From: an uncultured Lachnospiraceae bacterium
GTDB taxonomy: Bacteria; Bacillota; Clostridia; Lachnospirales; Lachnospiraceae
Assembly: GCA_934394565.1 (NCBI GenBank)
Contig: CAKRQV010000033.1
Coordinates: forward strand, 1-7,881
Direction: 5' to 3'
Length of the DNA: 7,881 bases
The notes below the pieces were generated by a model that searched no databases, was not told the origin of the DNA, and saw only the letters and a list, made by a program, of their open reading frames with translations. The position numbers and the translations under genes were made by a program. Shown in pieces: positions 1 to 5,584 of the stretch; position 1 is the first letter of the stretch, and each line of letters opens with the position of its first letter.

Positions 1-1
1 T

Positions 2-74
2 GGGGTATTAGCTCAGTCGGTAGAGCACTTGACTTTTAATCAAGTTGTCCGGGGTTCGAATCCCCGATGCCTCA
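2..74 (+). tRNA. tRNA-Lys (anticodon UUU)
   Basis: A complete 73-nt cloverleaf is visible. The acceptor stem pairs GGGGTAT with ATGCCTC and is followed by discriminator A. The D arm carries GCTCAGTCGGTAGAGC. The anticodon arm CTTGA-CTTTTAA-TCAAG places TTT at positions 34-36, and the T arm has the usual GGTTCGAATCC core. The 3' CCA is not encoded (ATTAAA follows), so it must be added after transcription, as is common in clostridia. It reads Lys codons AAA/AAG. Its promoter lies outside the window, and it may be the last gene of a tRNA cluster further left. Confidence 0.97.
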
Positions 75-76
75 TT

Positions 77-113
77 AAAAAAGAGTTTACAGAGTTTCTG
101 TAGACTCTTTTTT
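77..113 (+). terminator. Rho-independent terminator of tRNA-Lys
   Basis: An 11-bp stem (83-93 with 97-107, one G-U pair) closes a 3-nt loop. It is flanked by an A run on the left and six T residues on the right. It begins three bases after the tRNA and so ends the tRNA transcript before spoIID. Confidence 0.92.
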
Positions 114-254
114 GATGTGCAAAAATGTTGGAAAACATTCTATATCTTGCAATATATTATGATATTGTATGTTTATTGCCAATTCAGGACAACTTCTAAC
201 ATAATTTTCCTGTACATATACTGAGATACATAAGAACAGAGACAGGAATTTTGC

Positions 255-1130
255 ATGAAAAATTTTCTTTCCTGCGGTATCTTATTTTTTTTTCTGCCGG
301 TATTACTGGTCTTTTGCTGGAACGGGGGGACAACGGTATGGGGAAGCAGTCAAACATCAGATGTAGCACTGACTGTAATGTTATACCAGAACAGTCCACA
401 GAATGAACAGCCGGAGGCGCTGAAAGCAGAGGCTGTGGTTTTTCGAACAGTACTGGAGCATTACAGTGCAGAGGAGTGGCACAATCTTTTACAGACATGT
501 GTGAATGTGGTACAGGAAAAAGCGTATATAGAAAAAAGAAAGATGTATGAACAGGCTGTATATGAAGCAGCAAATATACAGGTAAAAAAAGGAGCGACAG
601 AGGTGTATCTGCCCTATCACAGCATCAGTGCGGGCAGAACCAGAGAGTCCAAATATACAAATCTGCCATATCTGTCTGATGAGGTGTCTGTAACGAAACG
701 TCATACTGTGAATCTACAGAATATGCAGCTGGTATCTGTGGAAAGTCCCTGGGACAGGGAAGCTACCGGCTTTCAGCAGATTTTTTCTTTTACTGAAAAA
801 TATATACAATATAAAGTCTTTACGAAAGATGCTGTCAAAGATGCGACAGTACACATACAGGATATACAAATGGATAAGGCGGGGTATGTACAATATATAC
901 AGACAGAATATTCTGTAGTATCTGGTGATCAGATACGGGAACTTCTGGGGCTTTCATCTTCCTGTTTTACAATACACAGAGAGGGCGAACGTTGGATTTT
1001 CACCTGTCTGGGTGTAGGGCATGGGTATGGAATGAGTCTGTATGGCTGTGAAATATTGGCGAAAGAAGGAAAAAGCTGTCAGGAAATCCTGAATTATTAT
1101 TATCCTCAGTGTGAATTTTCTTTTATATAA
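255..1130 (+). CDS. spoIID: SpoIID/LytB-domain protein, probable stage II sporulation protein D
   Basis: This is a probable lytic transglycosylase that cleaves glycan strands of the septal peptidoglycan during engulfment. It acts on the outside of the mother-cell membrane. The 291-aa product has an N-terminal hydrophobic anchor (residues 5-22) and the family landmarks in order: PEALKAEAVVFRT at 53-65, where Glu54 fits the catalytic Glu of SpoIID; YHSISAGRTRES at 121-132; ESPWD near 163; and GVGHGYGMSLYG at 253-264, followed by EILNYYYP. Two usual residues differ: the common MSQYGA reads MSLYGC. The protein is about 50 aa shorter than Bacillus SpoIID (about 343 aa). The loss lies between the anchor and the catalytic Glu, where only some 30 residues remain. 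Start: ATG 255 with AGGA at 244-247. Ile codons are often ATA, unlike murA. The spoIIQ-like gene downstream supports the sporulation role. I could not see a convincing SigE promoter. Confidence 0.87.
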   Translation: MKNFLSCGILFFFLPVLLVFCWNGGTTVWGSSQTSDVALTVMLYQNSPQNEQPEALKAEAVVFRTVLEHYSAEEWHNLLQTCVNVVQEKAYIEKRKMYEQAVYEAANIQVKKGATEVYLPYHSISAGRTRESKYTNLPYLSDEVSVTKRHTVNLQNMQLVSVESPWDREATGFQQIFSFTEKYIQYKVFTKDAVKDATVHIQDIQMDKAGYVQYIQTEYSVVSGDQIRELLGLSSSCFTIHREGERWIFTCLGVGHGYGMSLYGCEILAKEGKSCQEILNYYYPQCEFSFI

Positions 1131-1155
1131 AGATAGATGTGAGATTGTAGAAACG

Positions 1156-1164
1156 TTATCCACA
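1156..1164 (+). other. Perfect DnaA-box match, isolated
   Basis: TTATCCACA, the consensus DnaA box, lies 26 bp after the spoIID stop codon. I found no second perfect box nearby. The closest other match is TTATCCATA at 3645-3653, with one mismatch. A single box can arise by chance, so a DnaA role is only a possibility. Confidence 0.3.
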
Positions 1165-1268
1165 GAATAGAGAAAAATTCAGCTGGTAATAAACAATACA
1201 TACATATTGTCTACAAAACTGTGAAAAACACGCTTTGTGAGTTTCTCATAGTTATCGCGGCAGTAGCT

Positions 1269-1295
1269 AAGGTCTCGTGGAAGCACGGACTTTTT
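1269..1295 (+). terminator. Rho-independent terminator after spoIID
   Basis: CGTG (1276-1279), loop GAAG, and CACG (1284-1287) form the top of a stem. A single bulged T at 1275 separates it from the lower pairing of AAGGTC (1269-1274) with GACTTT (1288-1293), which contains one G-U pair. A run of five T residues follows at 1291-1295. It lies 139 bp after spoIID and just before the SigF-like promoter, so it would separate the two sporulation transcripts. Confidence 0.7.
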
Positions 1296-1333
1296 CTCGG
1301 TGTTCATGTAAATAAAAAATTATACTGGATAAT

Positions 1334-1361
1334 GTATAGATTCCCTCAATCTGGAAATACT
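1334..1361 (+). promoter_or_regulatory. Putative SigF (forespore) promoter of the spoIIQ-like gene
   Basis: GTATA at 1334-1338 fits the SigF -35 consensus (GYATA). After a 14-bp spacer, GGAAATACT at 1353-1361 fits the -10 pattern GGnnAnAnT at every fixed position. The expected start, near 1368, lies about 20 nt before the ribosome binding site of the gene. In Bacillus and Clostridium spoIIQ is a classic SigF target, so motif and gene agree. I see no SigA-type promoter closer to the gene. Confidence 0.65.
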
Positions 1362-1386
1362 TCTCATGAAAGCAATAGACAATGAT

Positions 1387-1394
1387 TGAGGTGA
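1387..1394 (+). promoter_or_regulatory. Ribosome binding site that fixes the spoIIQ start
   Basis: TGAGGTGA lies 5 to 6 bases before ATG 1400. The in-frame upstream ATG at 1382 overlaps this site and has no Shine-Dalgarno sequence of its own, so 1400 is preferred. Confidence 0.8.
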
Positions 1395-1399
1395 AGAAC

Positions 1400-2197
1400 A
1401 TGAGCAAGAACAAAGTGATTCGCATGACAATGGGTGGTATTCTTCTGGCAACAGCTGTAGCAGCCGGAGTTTCGTTATATAAGAATGAAAAGACCATGCC
1501 GGATTCACAGATGACAACAGCAGAAAGTACCAATGGCATTGAGAAAAAAATTCTGGAAATGCCGCAGACTTCTTCAACAGAAGAAACGGAAAAAGATGTA
1601 CGGAAAAAAGATACAACAGGAAGTACAGATCCGCAGACAGTTGAGACCTCCGGATCTGCAGTAGATATGACACAGGAAAAGAAAAATTCAACAAAAGAGT
1701 CAGTTGGGAAAGATACGACAACAATGGATACTCAGGAAAAGACGGCTGCTGTTTCAGCTGCCGTGCCACAATTTAGCGTAAACAGTACTGTTGTCTGGCC
1801 GGTAAATGGAGCGATAGTTATGGATTACAGCATGGATCGGACAGTGTATTTTCCTACGCTGAATGTATATAAGTGTAATCCGGCAGTTTTGCTTCGGGCA
1901 AAAATCGGTGATCCGGTAAAAGCGGCTTGTGCAGGTACTGTCAAAGAATGTTTCACAGGCGCAGAGACCGGTGACACTGTGACCGTGAATCTGGGAAATG
2001 GCTATGAAGCGGTATATGGCCAGTTACAGGATGTGATCGTGAAAGTCGGTGATAAAATTGTGACAGGGGAGACGATTGCCACTGTGGCAGCACCAACAAG
2101 ATACTACAAGCAGGAGGGAACGCATCTGTACTTTGCTATGACGAAGGATGGTAATCCGGTAGATCCTGCAGACTATGCTGAACGGACTGCAGAATAA
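1400..2197 (+). CDS. spoIIQ: SpoIIQ-like protein with degenerate LytM/M23 domain
   Basis: This is a probable forespore membrane protein that pairs with SpoIIIAH across the intermembrane space during engulfment. The 265-aa product starts at ATG 1400 (see its ribosome binding site). It has one N-terminal membrane helix (about 9-27), a Ser/Thr/Glu/Lys-rich linker (about 28-125) and a LytM fold (about 130-258) that retains VVWPVNG, GDPVKAACAGTV, GYEAVYGQL, VKVGDKIVTGETIA and NPVDPADY. The metalloprotease site is lost. The HxGxD ligand motif reads NPAVL, so His becomes Asn160 and Asp becomes Leu164. HxHF reads HLYF, so the ligand His becomes Tyr244. The YxHL His becomes Gln208. Only His242 remains. 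It should be a structural protein rather than an active endopeptidase. The upstream spoIID-like gene and a SigF-like promoter support SpoIIQ. The spoIIID gene that often follows is absent. A generic M23 protein is the alternative. Confidence 0.8.
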   Translation: MSKNKVIRMTMGGILLATAVAAGVSLYKNEKTMPDSQMTTAESTNGIEKKILEMPQTSSTEETEKDVRKKDTTGSTDPQTVETSGSAVDMTQEKKNSTKESVGKDTTTMDTQEKTAAVSAAVPQFSVNSTVVWPVNGAIVMDYSMDRTVYFPTLNVYKCNPAVLLRAKIGDPVKAACAGTVKECFTGAETGDTVTVNLGNGYEAVYGQLQDVIVKVGDKIVTGETIATVAAPTRYYKQEGTHLYFAMTKDGNPVDPADYAERTAE

Positions 2198-2282
2198 AGG
2201 TTACAATTTACGGATTTACTGTGAAGTGCAGTATGAGCAGTAATAGATAAAGAACAGATACAGGGAAAACTGTCTGGCAGAA

Positions 2283-2311
2283 TTCACAAAATGGGAAAAA
2301 AAGAGTATACT
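2283..2311 (+). promoter_or_regulatory. SigA-type promoter for the GIY-YIG gene
   Basis: TTCACA (2283-2288) and TATACT (2306-2311) each match the consensus at five of six positions and are separated by an optimal 17 bp. The spacer is A-rich. The predicted start near 2318 gives a leader of about 160 nt before the GIY-YIG start codon. Confidence 0.7.
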
Positions 2312-2337
2312 ATGGTAGAAAGAGAATTGAGAAAGTA

Positions 2338-2459
2338 CCATATTGAAAATTCGCAATCGAATTTTTCACATGCCAGAGGTTACGGTTCAATATGGATAAA
2401 ATACAGTTCTTTGTCGATTGCTTTAGTATAAAGGGGCTTTGCCGACGGGCAGAGCCTTT
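2338..2459 (+). promoter_or_regulatory. Structured 5' leader of the GIY-YIG gene
   Basis: A perfect 10-bp inverted repeat, CCATATTGAA (2338-2347) with TTCAATATGG (2386-2395), encloses a perfect 6-bp hairpin, AATTCG-CAAT-CGAATT (2348-2363). The inner hairpin begins directly against the outer stem. Bases 2414-2421 (TCGATTGC) are fully complementary to 2353-2360 and could open that hairpin. A third hairpin at 2430-2459 pairs AAAGG with CCTTT and CTTTGCC with GGCAGAG around a GACG loop, with a GG bulge. It ends 8 bases before the AGGA ribosome binding site. I do not recognise a known riboswitch class, so a regulatory role is inference from the pairing alone. Confidence 0.4.
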
Positions 2460-2477
2460 ACATAGACAGGATACATT

Positions 2478-2747
2478 ATGGAGAAAAATTTCACCTATAT
2501 TGTCGAGTGCAGTGATCATACTCTGTATACCGGGTGGACCAATGATCTCGAGAAACGGATTACTGCCCATAACGAAGGTAAGGGCGCAAAATATACGAAG
2601 ACGAGACGGCCGGTACGGCTGGTTTATTTTGAGACTTTTGCGACAAAAGAAGAAGCGATGAGCCGGGAATACAGAATTAAACGATTGTCCCGGAGAAAAA
2701 AGCAGCAGCTGATTGCCGGGATACAGGATATGACGGGTAAGATATGA
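2478..2747 (+). CDS. Small GIY-YIG domain protein (UPF0213, YazA/YhbQ type)
   Basis: This 89-aa single-domain protein belongs to the stand-alone GIY-YIG family of bacterial housekeeping genomes. Its members carry a nuclease fold but their cellular role is unsettled; DNA repair has been suggested. The two defining motifs read YIV (7-9) and YTG (17-19). They are followed by Arg27 and His31 in EKRITAHNEG, then KYTKTRRP, and the metal-binding Glu64 in EEAMSREYRIK. All expected catalytic positions are present. The basic C-terminal helix SRRKKQQ could contact nucleic acid. The length is typical for the family (about 80-100 aa). ATG 2478 is preceded by AGGA at 2468-2471, and the start leaves almost nothing before the domain. 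The gene has its own promoter and long leader, and a shared terminator follows. Confidence 0.9.
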   Translation: MEKNFTYIVECSDHTLYTGWTNDLEKRITAHNEGKGAKYTKTRRPVRLVYFETFATKEEAMSREYRIKRLSRRKKQQLIAGIQDMTGKI

Positions 2748-2786
2748 GGCTACTGTGAAAATAATAGAGAAAAGCAAGTCAACTAT

Positions 2787-2848
2787 AAAAAACGGCACGA
2801 TCGGTTAAACAGAGAGGTGGATTCTCAAAGACCGGTGGTGCCGTTTTT
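2787..2848. terminator. Bidirectional terminator between convergent genes
   Basis: AAAAACGGCAC (2788-2798) pairs with GTGCCGTTTTT (2838-2848). After a single G-G mismatch, ATCGGT (2800-2805) pairs with ACCGGT (2831-2836). A short GAGA/TCTC pairing can form in the loop. The A and T runs on the two sides supply a U tract in either direction, serving both the GIY-YIG gene and the minus-strand S1 gene. Confidence 0.85.
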
Positions 2849-2884
2849 AGTGTCTTAACATATAAAAGAAAAGAGGGTGTCTGC

Positions 2885-3607
2885 TTACAGCTTCAGACCT
2901 TTAAACAGTGAACCGAGAGAAGTACCGATTTCTTCGGTTTTCGGCAGTTCGTAAGAGATATTTTCTTCCTGTTTTTCGATGTCAGCCAGAAGGGCTTTCA
3001 TGCTGAGGCTGATCTTTCCGTCTTTGACAGCGGTAACTTTGACTTTGACAGTATCACCTACAGAAAGAACATCTTCCGGTGTTTTAATACGTTTCTCACT
3101 GATCTGGGATACATGTAAAAGACCGGTAACACCGTCTCCGATATTGACAAAAGCACCGTACGGTTTGATGGTCTCTACTGTACCGTCTGTGATCAGACCC
3201 ACCTGTACAGCCTGCATTTTGGCGTCTTTTTCCTTTTTTGCTTCTTCACGAAGCAACTCTTTGGCAGAAAGCACCAGCCGTTTTTCTTCCGGGACGACAT
3301 CAATAATCTTTACTTTCAGATCTTTTTTCAGATAATCCTCAAGATTTTCCACATAGCCAAGAGCCAGTTTGGATGCCGGAATAAAAGCGCGAATGCCATC
3401 AACCATGGCGATTACACCGCCTTTGACAACGCCAGATACGGTAACGTCAAGGACGGCATCCTCTTCCTGCAGCTGCAGCAGATTTTCCCATACACCCTGA
3501 TCCTCGTCATCTACCTGGGCCAGCTTTTGGTTTCTTTCAGCAGCTTCTTCAAGAGATGCATTCAATTCTGTTTCGAGATCCTTCATTGTTAAATTTTCTT
3601 CGCTCAT
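2885..3607 (-). CDS. Protein with two S1 RNA-binding domains (ribosomal protein S1-like)
   Basis: This is a 240-aa cytoplasmic RNA-binding protein. The N-terminus (1-45) is acidic and predicted helical. A first, divergent S1 domain (about 50-118) includes VSGVVKGGVIAMVDGIRAFIPAS and KRLVLSAKEL. A charged linker leads to a canonical second S1 domain (about 134-205) with GTVETIKPYGAFVNIGDGVTGLLHVSQIS and GKISLSMKAL. The arrangement matches the short S1-like proteins of clostridia, which have far fewer repeats than the six of E. coli S1. A role in translation or RNA turnover is inferred from the domains. The start at 3607 is chosen for its GGGAGGA site six bases upstream. A longer in-frame start at 3703 would add 32 residues, but it lies upstream of the likely promoter and lacks a ribosome binding site. 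The gene is monocistronic, converging on the GIY-YIG gene and diverging from ppaC. Confidence 0.87.
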   Translation of the reverse strand: MSEENLTMKDLETELNASLEEAAERNQKLAQVDDEDQGVWENLLQLQEEDAVLDVTVSGVVKGGVIAMVDGIRAFIPASKLALGYVENLEDYLKKDLKVKIIDVVPEEKRLVLSAKELLREEAKKEKDAKMQAVQVGLITDGTVETIKPYGAFVNIGDGVTGLLHVSQISEKRIKTPEDVLSVGDTVKVKVTAVKDGKISLSMKALLADIEKQEENISYELPKTEEIGTSLGSLFKGLKL

Positions 3608-3613
3608 TTTTAA

Positions 3614-3620
3614 TCCTCCC
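3614..3620 (-). promoter_or_regulatory. Ribosome binding site that fixes the S1-protein start
   Basis: On the minus strand GGGAGGA is followed by a six-base A/T spacer and ATG. It supports initiation at 3607 rather than at the in-frame ATG at 3703. Confidence 0.88.
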
Positions 3621-3652
3621 ATCTCCCGCGTATAGCGGAACACATTATCCAT

Positions 3653-3661
3653 ATCATACCA
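3653..3661 (-). promoter_or_regulatory. Extended -10 promoter of the S1-protein gene
   Basis: On the minus strand the sequence reads TGGTATGAT, a TGn extension plus a -10 close to TATAAT. Seventeen bases upstream lies TTATCT, a weak -35. Transcription would begin near 3646 and give a leader of about 40 nt containing the GGGAGGA site. The promoter is divergent from the ppaC promoter. Confidence 0.5.
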
Positions 3662-3756
3662 TATACAGGAGGCAAAGATAAGAGTCGGAATTAAATATGC
3701 CAAAAAAAATAGAAAATCAGGAAAAATAAGTGCCTTTGCGGAATGTATCGTGCAAA

Positions 3757-3785
3757 TTGACCGTCTGCAGAAAAAATGCTATGAT
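3757..3785 (+). promoter_or_regulatory. SigA-type promoter of ppaC
   Basis: TTGACC (-35, 3757-3762), a 17-bp spacer and TATGAT (-10, 3780-3785) are preceded by a TGC extended -10. The start near 3792 leaves a leader of about 40 nt with GGAGG at 3820-3824, eight bases before the ppaC start codon. I see no operator-like repeat. Confidence 0.8.
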
Positions 3786-3832
3786 AAGCTAAATTTAAGT
3801 ACAGTTCGGATATTCCCACGGAGGAACATTAT

Positions 3833-5479
3833 ATGAAAAAAAAGAACAGAATATATATACTTGGGCACAAAAATCCGGACACAGATTCCATCTGTTCTGC
3901 GATTGCGCTGGCATATTTGAAAAATCAGACGGAGGATGGTACATTTGTTGCCAAACGTGCCGGTCAGATGAATGAAGAAACCGAGTATGTGCTCCGTCAT
4001 TTTCATATGACAGCACCAGCTTATCTGCCGGATGTGGGGACGCAGGTCAAGGATATGGAAATCCGTCCACTGCCCGGCGTATCCAAGGAGATTTCTGTGC
4101 GCAAGGCATGGGATCTGATGCAGGAATTAAACGCGGTCACACTGCCATTGACGGATGAGGAGGCTCATCTGGAGGGAATCATCACGGTGGGGGATATTAC
4201 CGACAGTATGATGAACCAGAATCCACGGGCACTGTCGGAGGCGGGTACGCCTTTTGGACATATTGCAGATACGCTGGATGGTACGATTCTGGTGGGTGAA
4301 AGAGAGACCCTGTTTGATGCGGGCAAGATCTTTATAGGTGCAGCCAATCCGGATCTGGTGAGAAAGTATATCGAACCGCAGGACCTGGTGATCCTTGGCA
4401 ACCGTGCAGAGGATCATCTGTGTGCGGTGGAGATGCATGCCAAATGTATCGTTGTAGGACTGAATGCCGAGATTTCCCCGGTGATTTTAAAATATGCGGA
4501 GGAAATGGGCTGCGGTATCATCCGGTCACCGTATGATACCTTTACGATTGCGCGAATGATCACGCAGAGTATTCCGGCCCGCGCACTGATGACATCAGAA
4601 AATCTGGTAACCTTTCATTTGCAGGATTTTACCGATAAGATCCGTGTATTGATGGGACAGCGCCGGTTCCGTGATTTCCCGGTCCTGGACCAGAAGAACC
4701 GTTATGTGGGTACGATTTCCCGCCGGAATATGTTGAATATCCAGAAGAAAAAAGTAATCCTTGTGGATCACAATGAGCTGGCACAGGCCGTAGACAATAT
4801 CAACGAAGCGGAAATTCTGGAGATTATCGACCATCACCGGATCGGTACGCTGGAGACAATGCAGCCGATCTTGTTTCGAAATCAACCGGTGGGATGTACG
4901 GCAACGATCATTTATCAGATGTTCAGAGAAAAAGAAACAGAAATCCCGACAGATATTGCCGGACTTTTATGTGCAGCAATCCTGTCAGATACGCTGATGT
5001 TCCGTTCGCCGACCTGTACGACTGTGGATGAGGCGGCGGCCAGGGATCTGGCACAGATTGCCGGTATTGAGATAGAGAGCTTTGCGGCAGAAATGTTCAG
5101 GGCCGGAAGTAATCTCAAGGATAAGACGGCAGAGGAGATCTTTTATCAGGATTTCAAAAAGTTTGTGGCCGGTGAGGCCAGCTTTGGAGTGGGGCAGATC
5201 AGCTCTATGGCGACAGATGAACTGACACAGATCAAAAAGCGTCTGCTTCCATATATGGAGCAGGAGTGCGGTAAGCATGGCATCCAGATGATCTTTTTCA
5301 TGCTGACAAGTATACTGGATGAGACGACAGAGCTGATTTTCTGTGGCAAGGATGCCCCTGCGCTGGTGGAAAAGGCTTTTGGTGTTTCCAGTGAAGGCAG
5401 CAGTGTGGTTTTAAAGCATGTGGTATCGAGAAAGAAACAATTGATTCCGGCCATGATGCGCGTGTTGCAGGAGCAGTAA
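3833..5479 (+). CDS. ppaC: Manganese-dependent inorganic pyrophosphatase with CBS-DRTGG-CBS regulatory insert
   Basis: This cytoplasmic family II pyrophosphatase hydrolyses PPi to two phosphates and so pulls biosynthetic reactions forward. The DHH catalytic domain is split. HKNPDTDSI (12-20) supplies His12, Asp16 and Asp18; VDHNE (311-315) and DHHRIG (333-338) supply the remaining metal ligands. Between them lie a first CBS domain (about 74-128, ending GIITVGDITDSM), a DRTGG domain (about 135-245) and a second CBS domain (about 250-305, FPVLDQKNRYVGTISRRNML). The DHHA2 domain follows and contains the substrate-binding SRKKQ (532-536). The 548-aa length fits the CBS-DRTGG class, against about 310 aa for simple family II enzymes. 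In characterised members AMP and ADP inhibit through the CBS pair, while ATP and diadenosine polyphosphates activate. All catalytic residues are present. ATG 3833 has a clear GGAGG site. The flavin reductase gene follows, possibly as read-through. Confidence 0.96.
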   Translation: MKKKNRIYILGHKNPDTDSICSAIALAYLKNQTEDGTFVAKRAGQMNEETEYVLRHFHMTAPAYLPDVGTQVKDMEIRPLPGVSKEISVRKAWDLMQELNAVTLPLTDEEAHLEGIITVGDITDSMMNQNPRALSEAGTPFGHIADTLDGTILVGERETLFDAGKIFIGAANPDLVRKYIEPQDLVILGNRAEDHLCAVEMHAKCIVVGLNAEISPVILKYAEEMGCGIIRSPYDTFTIARMITQSIPARALMTSENLVTFHLQDFTDKIRVLMGQRRFRDFPVLDQKNRYVGTISRRNMLNIQKKKVILVDHNELAQAVDNINEAEILEIIDHHRIGTLETMQPILFRNQPVGCTATIIYQMFREKETEIPTDIAGLLCAAILSDTLMFRSPTCTTVDEAAARDLAQIAGIEIESFAAEMFRAGSNLKDKTAEEIFYQDFKKFVAGEASFGVGQISSMATDELTQIKKRLLPYMEQECGKHGIQMIFFMLTSILDETTELIFCGKDAPALVEKAFGVSSEGSSVVLKHVVSRKKQLIPAMMRVLQEQ

Positions 5480-5523
5480 ATACGAATAAAAAAGTAACTA
5501 AAAAAACAGGCGGTTACAGGAAC

Positions 5524-5567
5524 TTCTGACCTCAGCAGTAAAGCTGGAGAAAGGAAAAAGGTCAGGA
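5524..5567 (+). promoter_or_regulatory. Stem-loop in the spacer before the flavin reductase gene
   Basis: CTGACCT (5526-5532) pairs perfectly with AGGTCAG (5559-5565), extended by a T-G and a T-A pair. An inner hairpin, CAGC (5533-5536) with GCTG (5543-5546), sits directly on it. An A-rich unpaired strand (about 5548-5558) forms an asymmetric internal loop. The stem ends three bases before the AGAGAGGG ribosome binding site. There is no T run, so it is not a normal terminator. It may modulate translation or stabilise mRNA, and I do not recognise it as an FMN riboswitch. Confidence 0.4.
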
Positions 5568-5584
5568 TCCAGAGAGGGTAAACG

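Noticed and set aside
124..167. Hairpin AATGTT-GGAA-AACATT and nearby CAATAT/ATATTG repeat before spoIID
   Set aside because: The arms are only six A/T-rich base pairs each and fit no known operator or promoter; chance is likely in such AT-rich DNA.
215..222. CATATACT as a SigE -10 for spoIID
   Set aside because: The -10 is close to consensus, but no ATA-type -35 lies at the required distance.
196..573. Minus-strand frames opposite spoIID
   Set aside because: The proteins are of low complexity, rich in Phe, Ser and Cys as expected for the antisense of an AT-rich gene, and have no recognisable domain.
1193..1210. ACAATA-CATACA-TATTGT inverted repeat and a possible small RNA upstream of the 1269 terminator
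   Set aside because: No convincing promoter was found in the spoIID 3' region, so the terminator is more simply that of spoIID.
2216..2243. TTACTG/CAGTAA inverted repeat after spoIIQ as a terminator
   Set aside because: Six base pairs with a 16-nt loop and no T run do not make a terminator.
2392..2661. Plus-strand 89-codon frame overlapping the GIY-YIG gene
   Set aside because: It resembles no family, has no ribosome binding site and lies in another frame of a well-supported gene.
3608..3703. 32-residue N-terminal extension of the S1 protein starting at 3703
   Set aside because: No ribosome binding site precedes it. It crosses the likely -10 element at 3653-3658, and the GGGAGGA site supports the start at 3607.
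5480..5584. FMN riboswitch before the flavin reductase gene
   Set aside because: The spacer is too short and lacks the conserved FMN aptamer segments.
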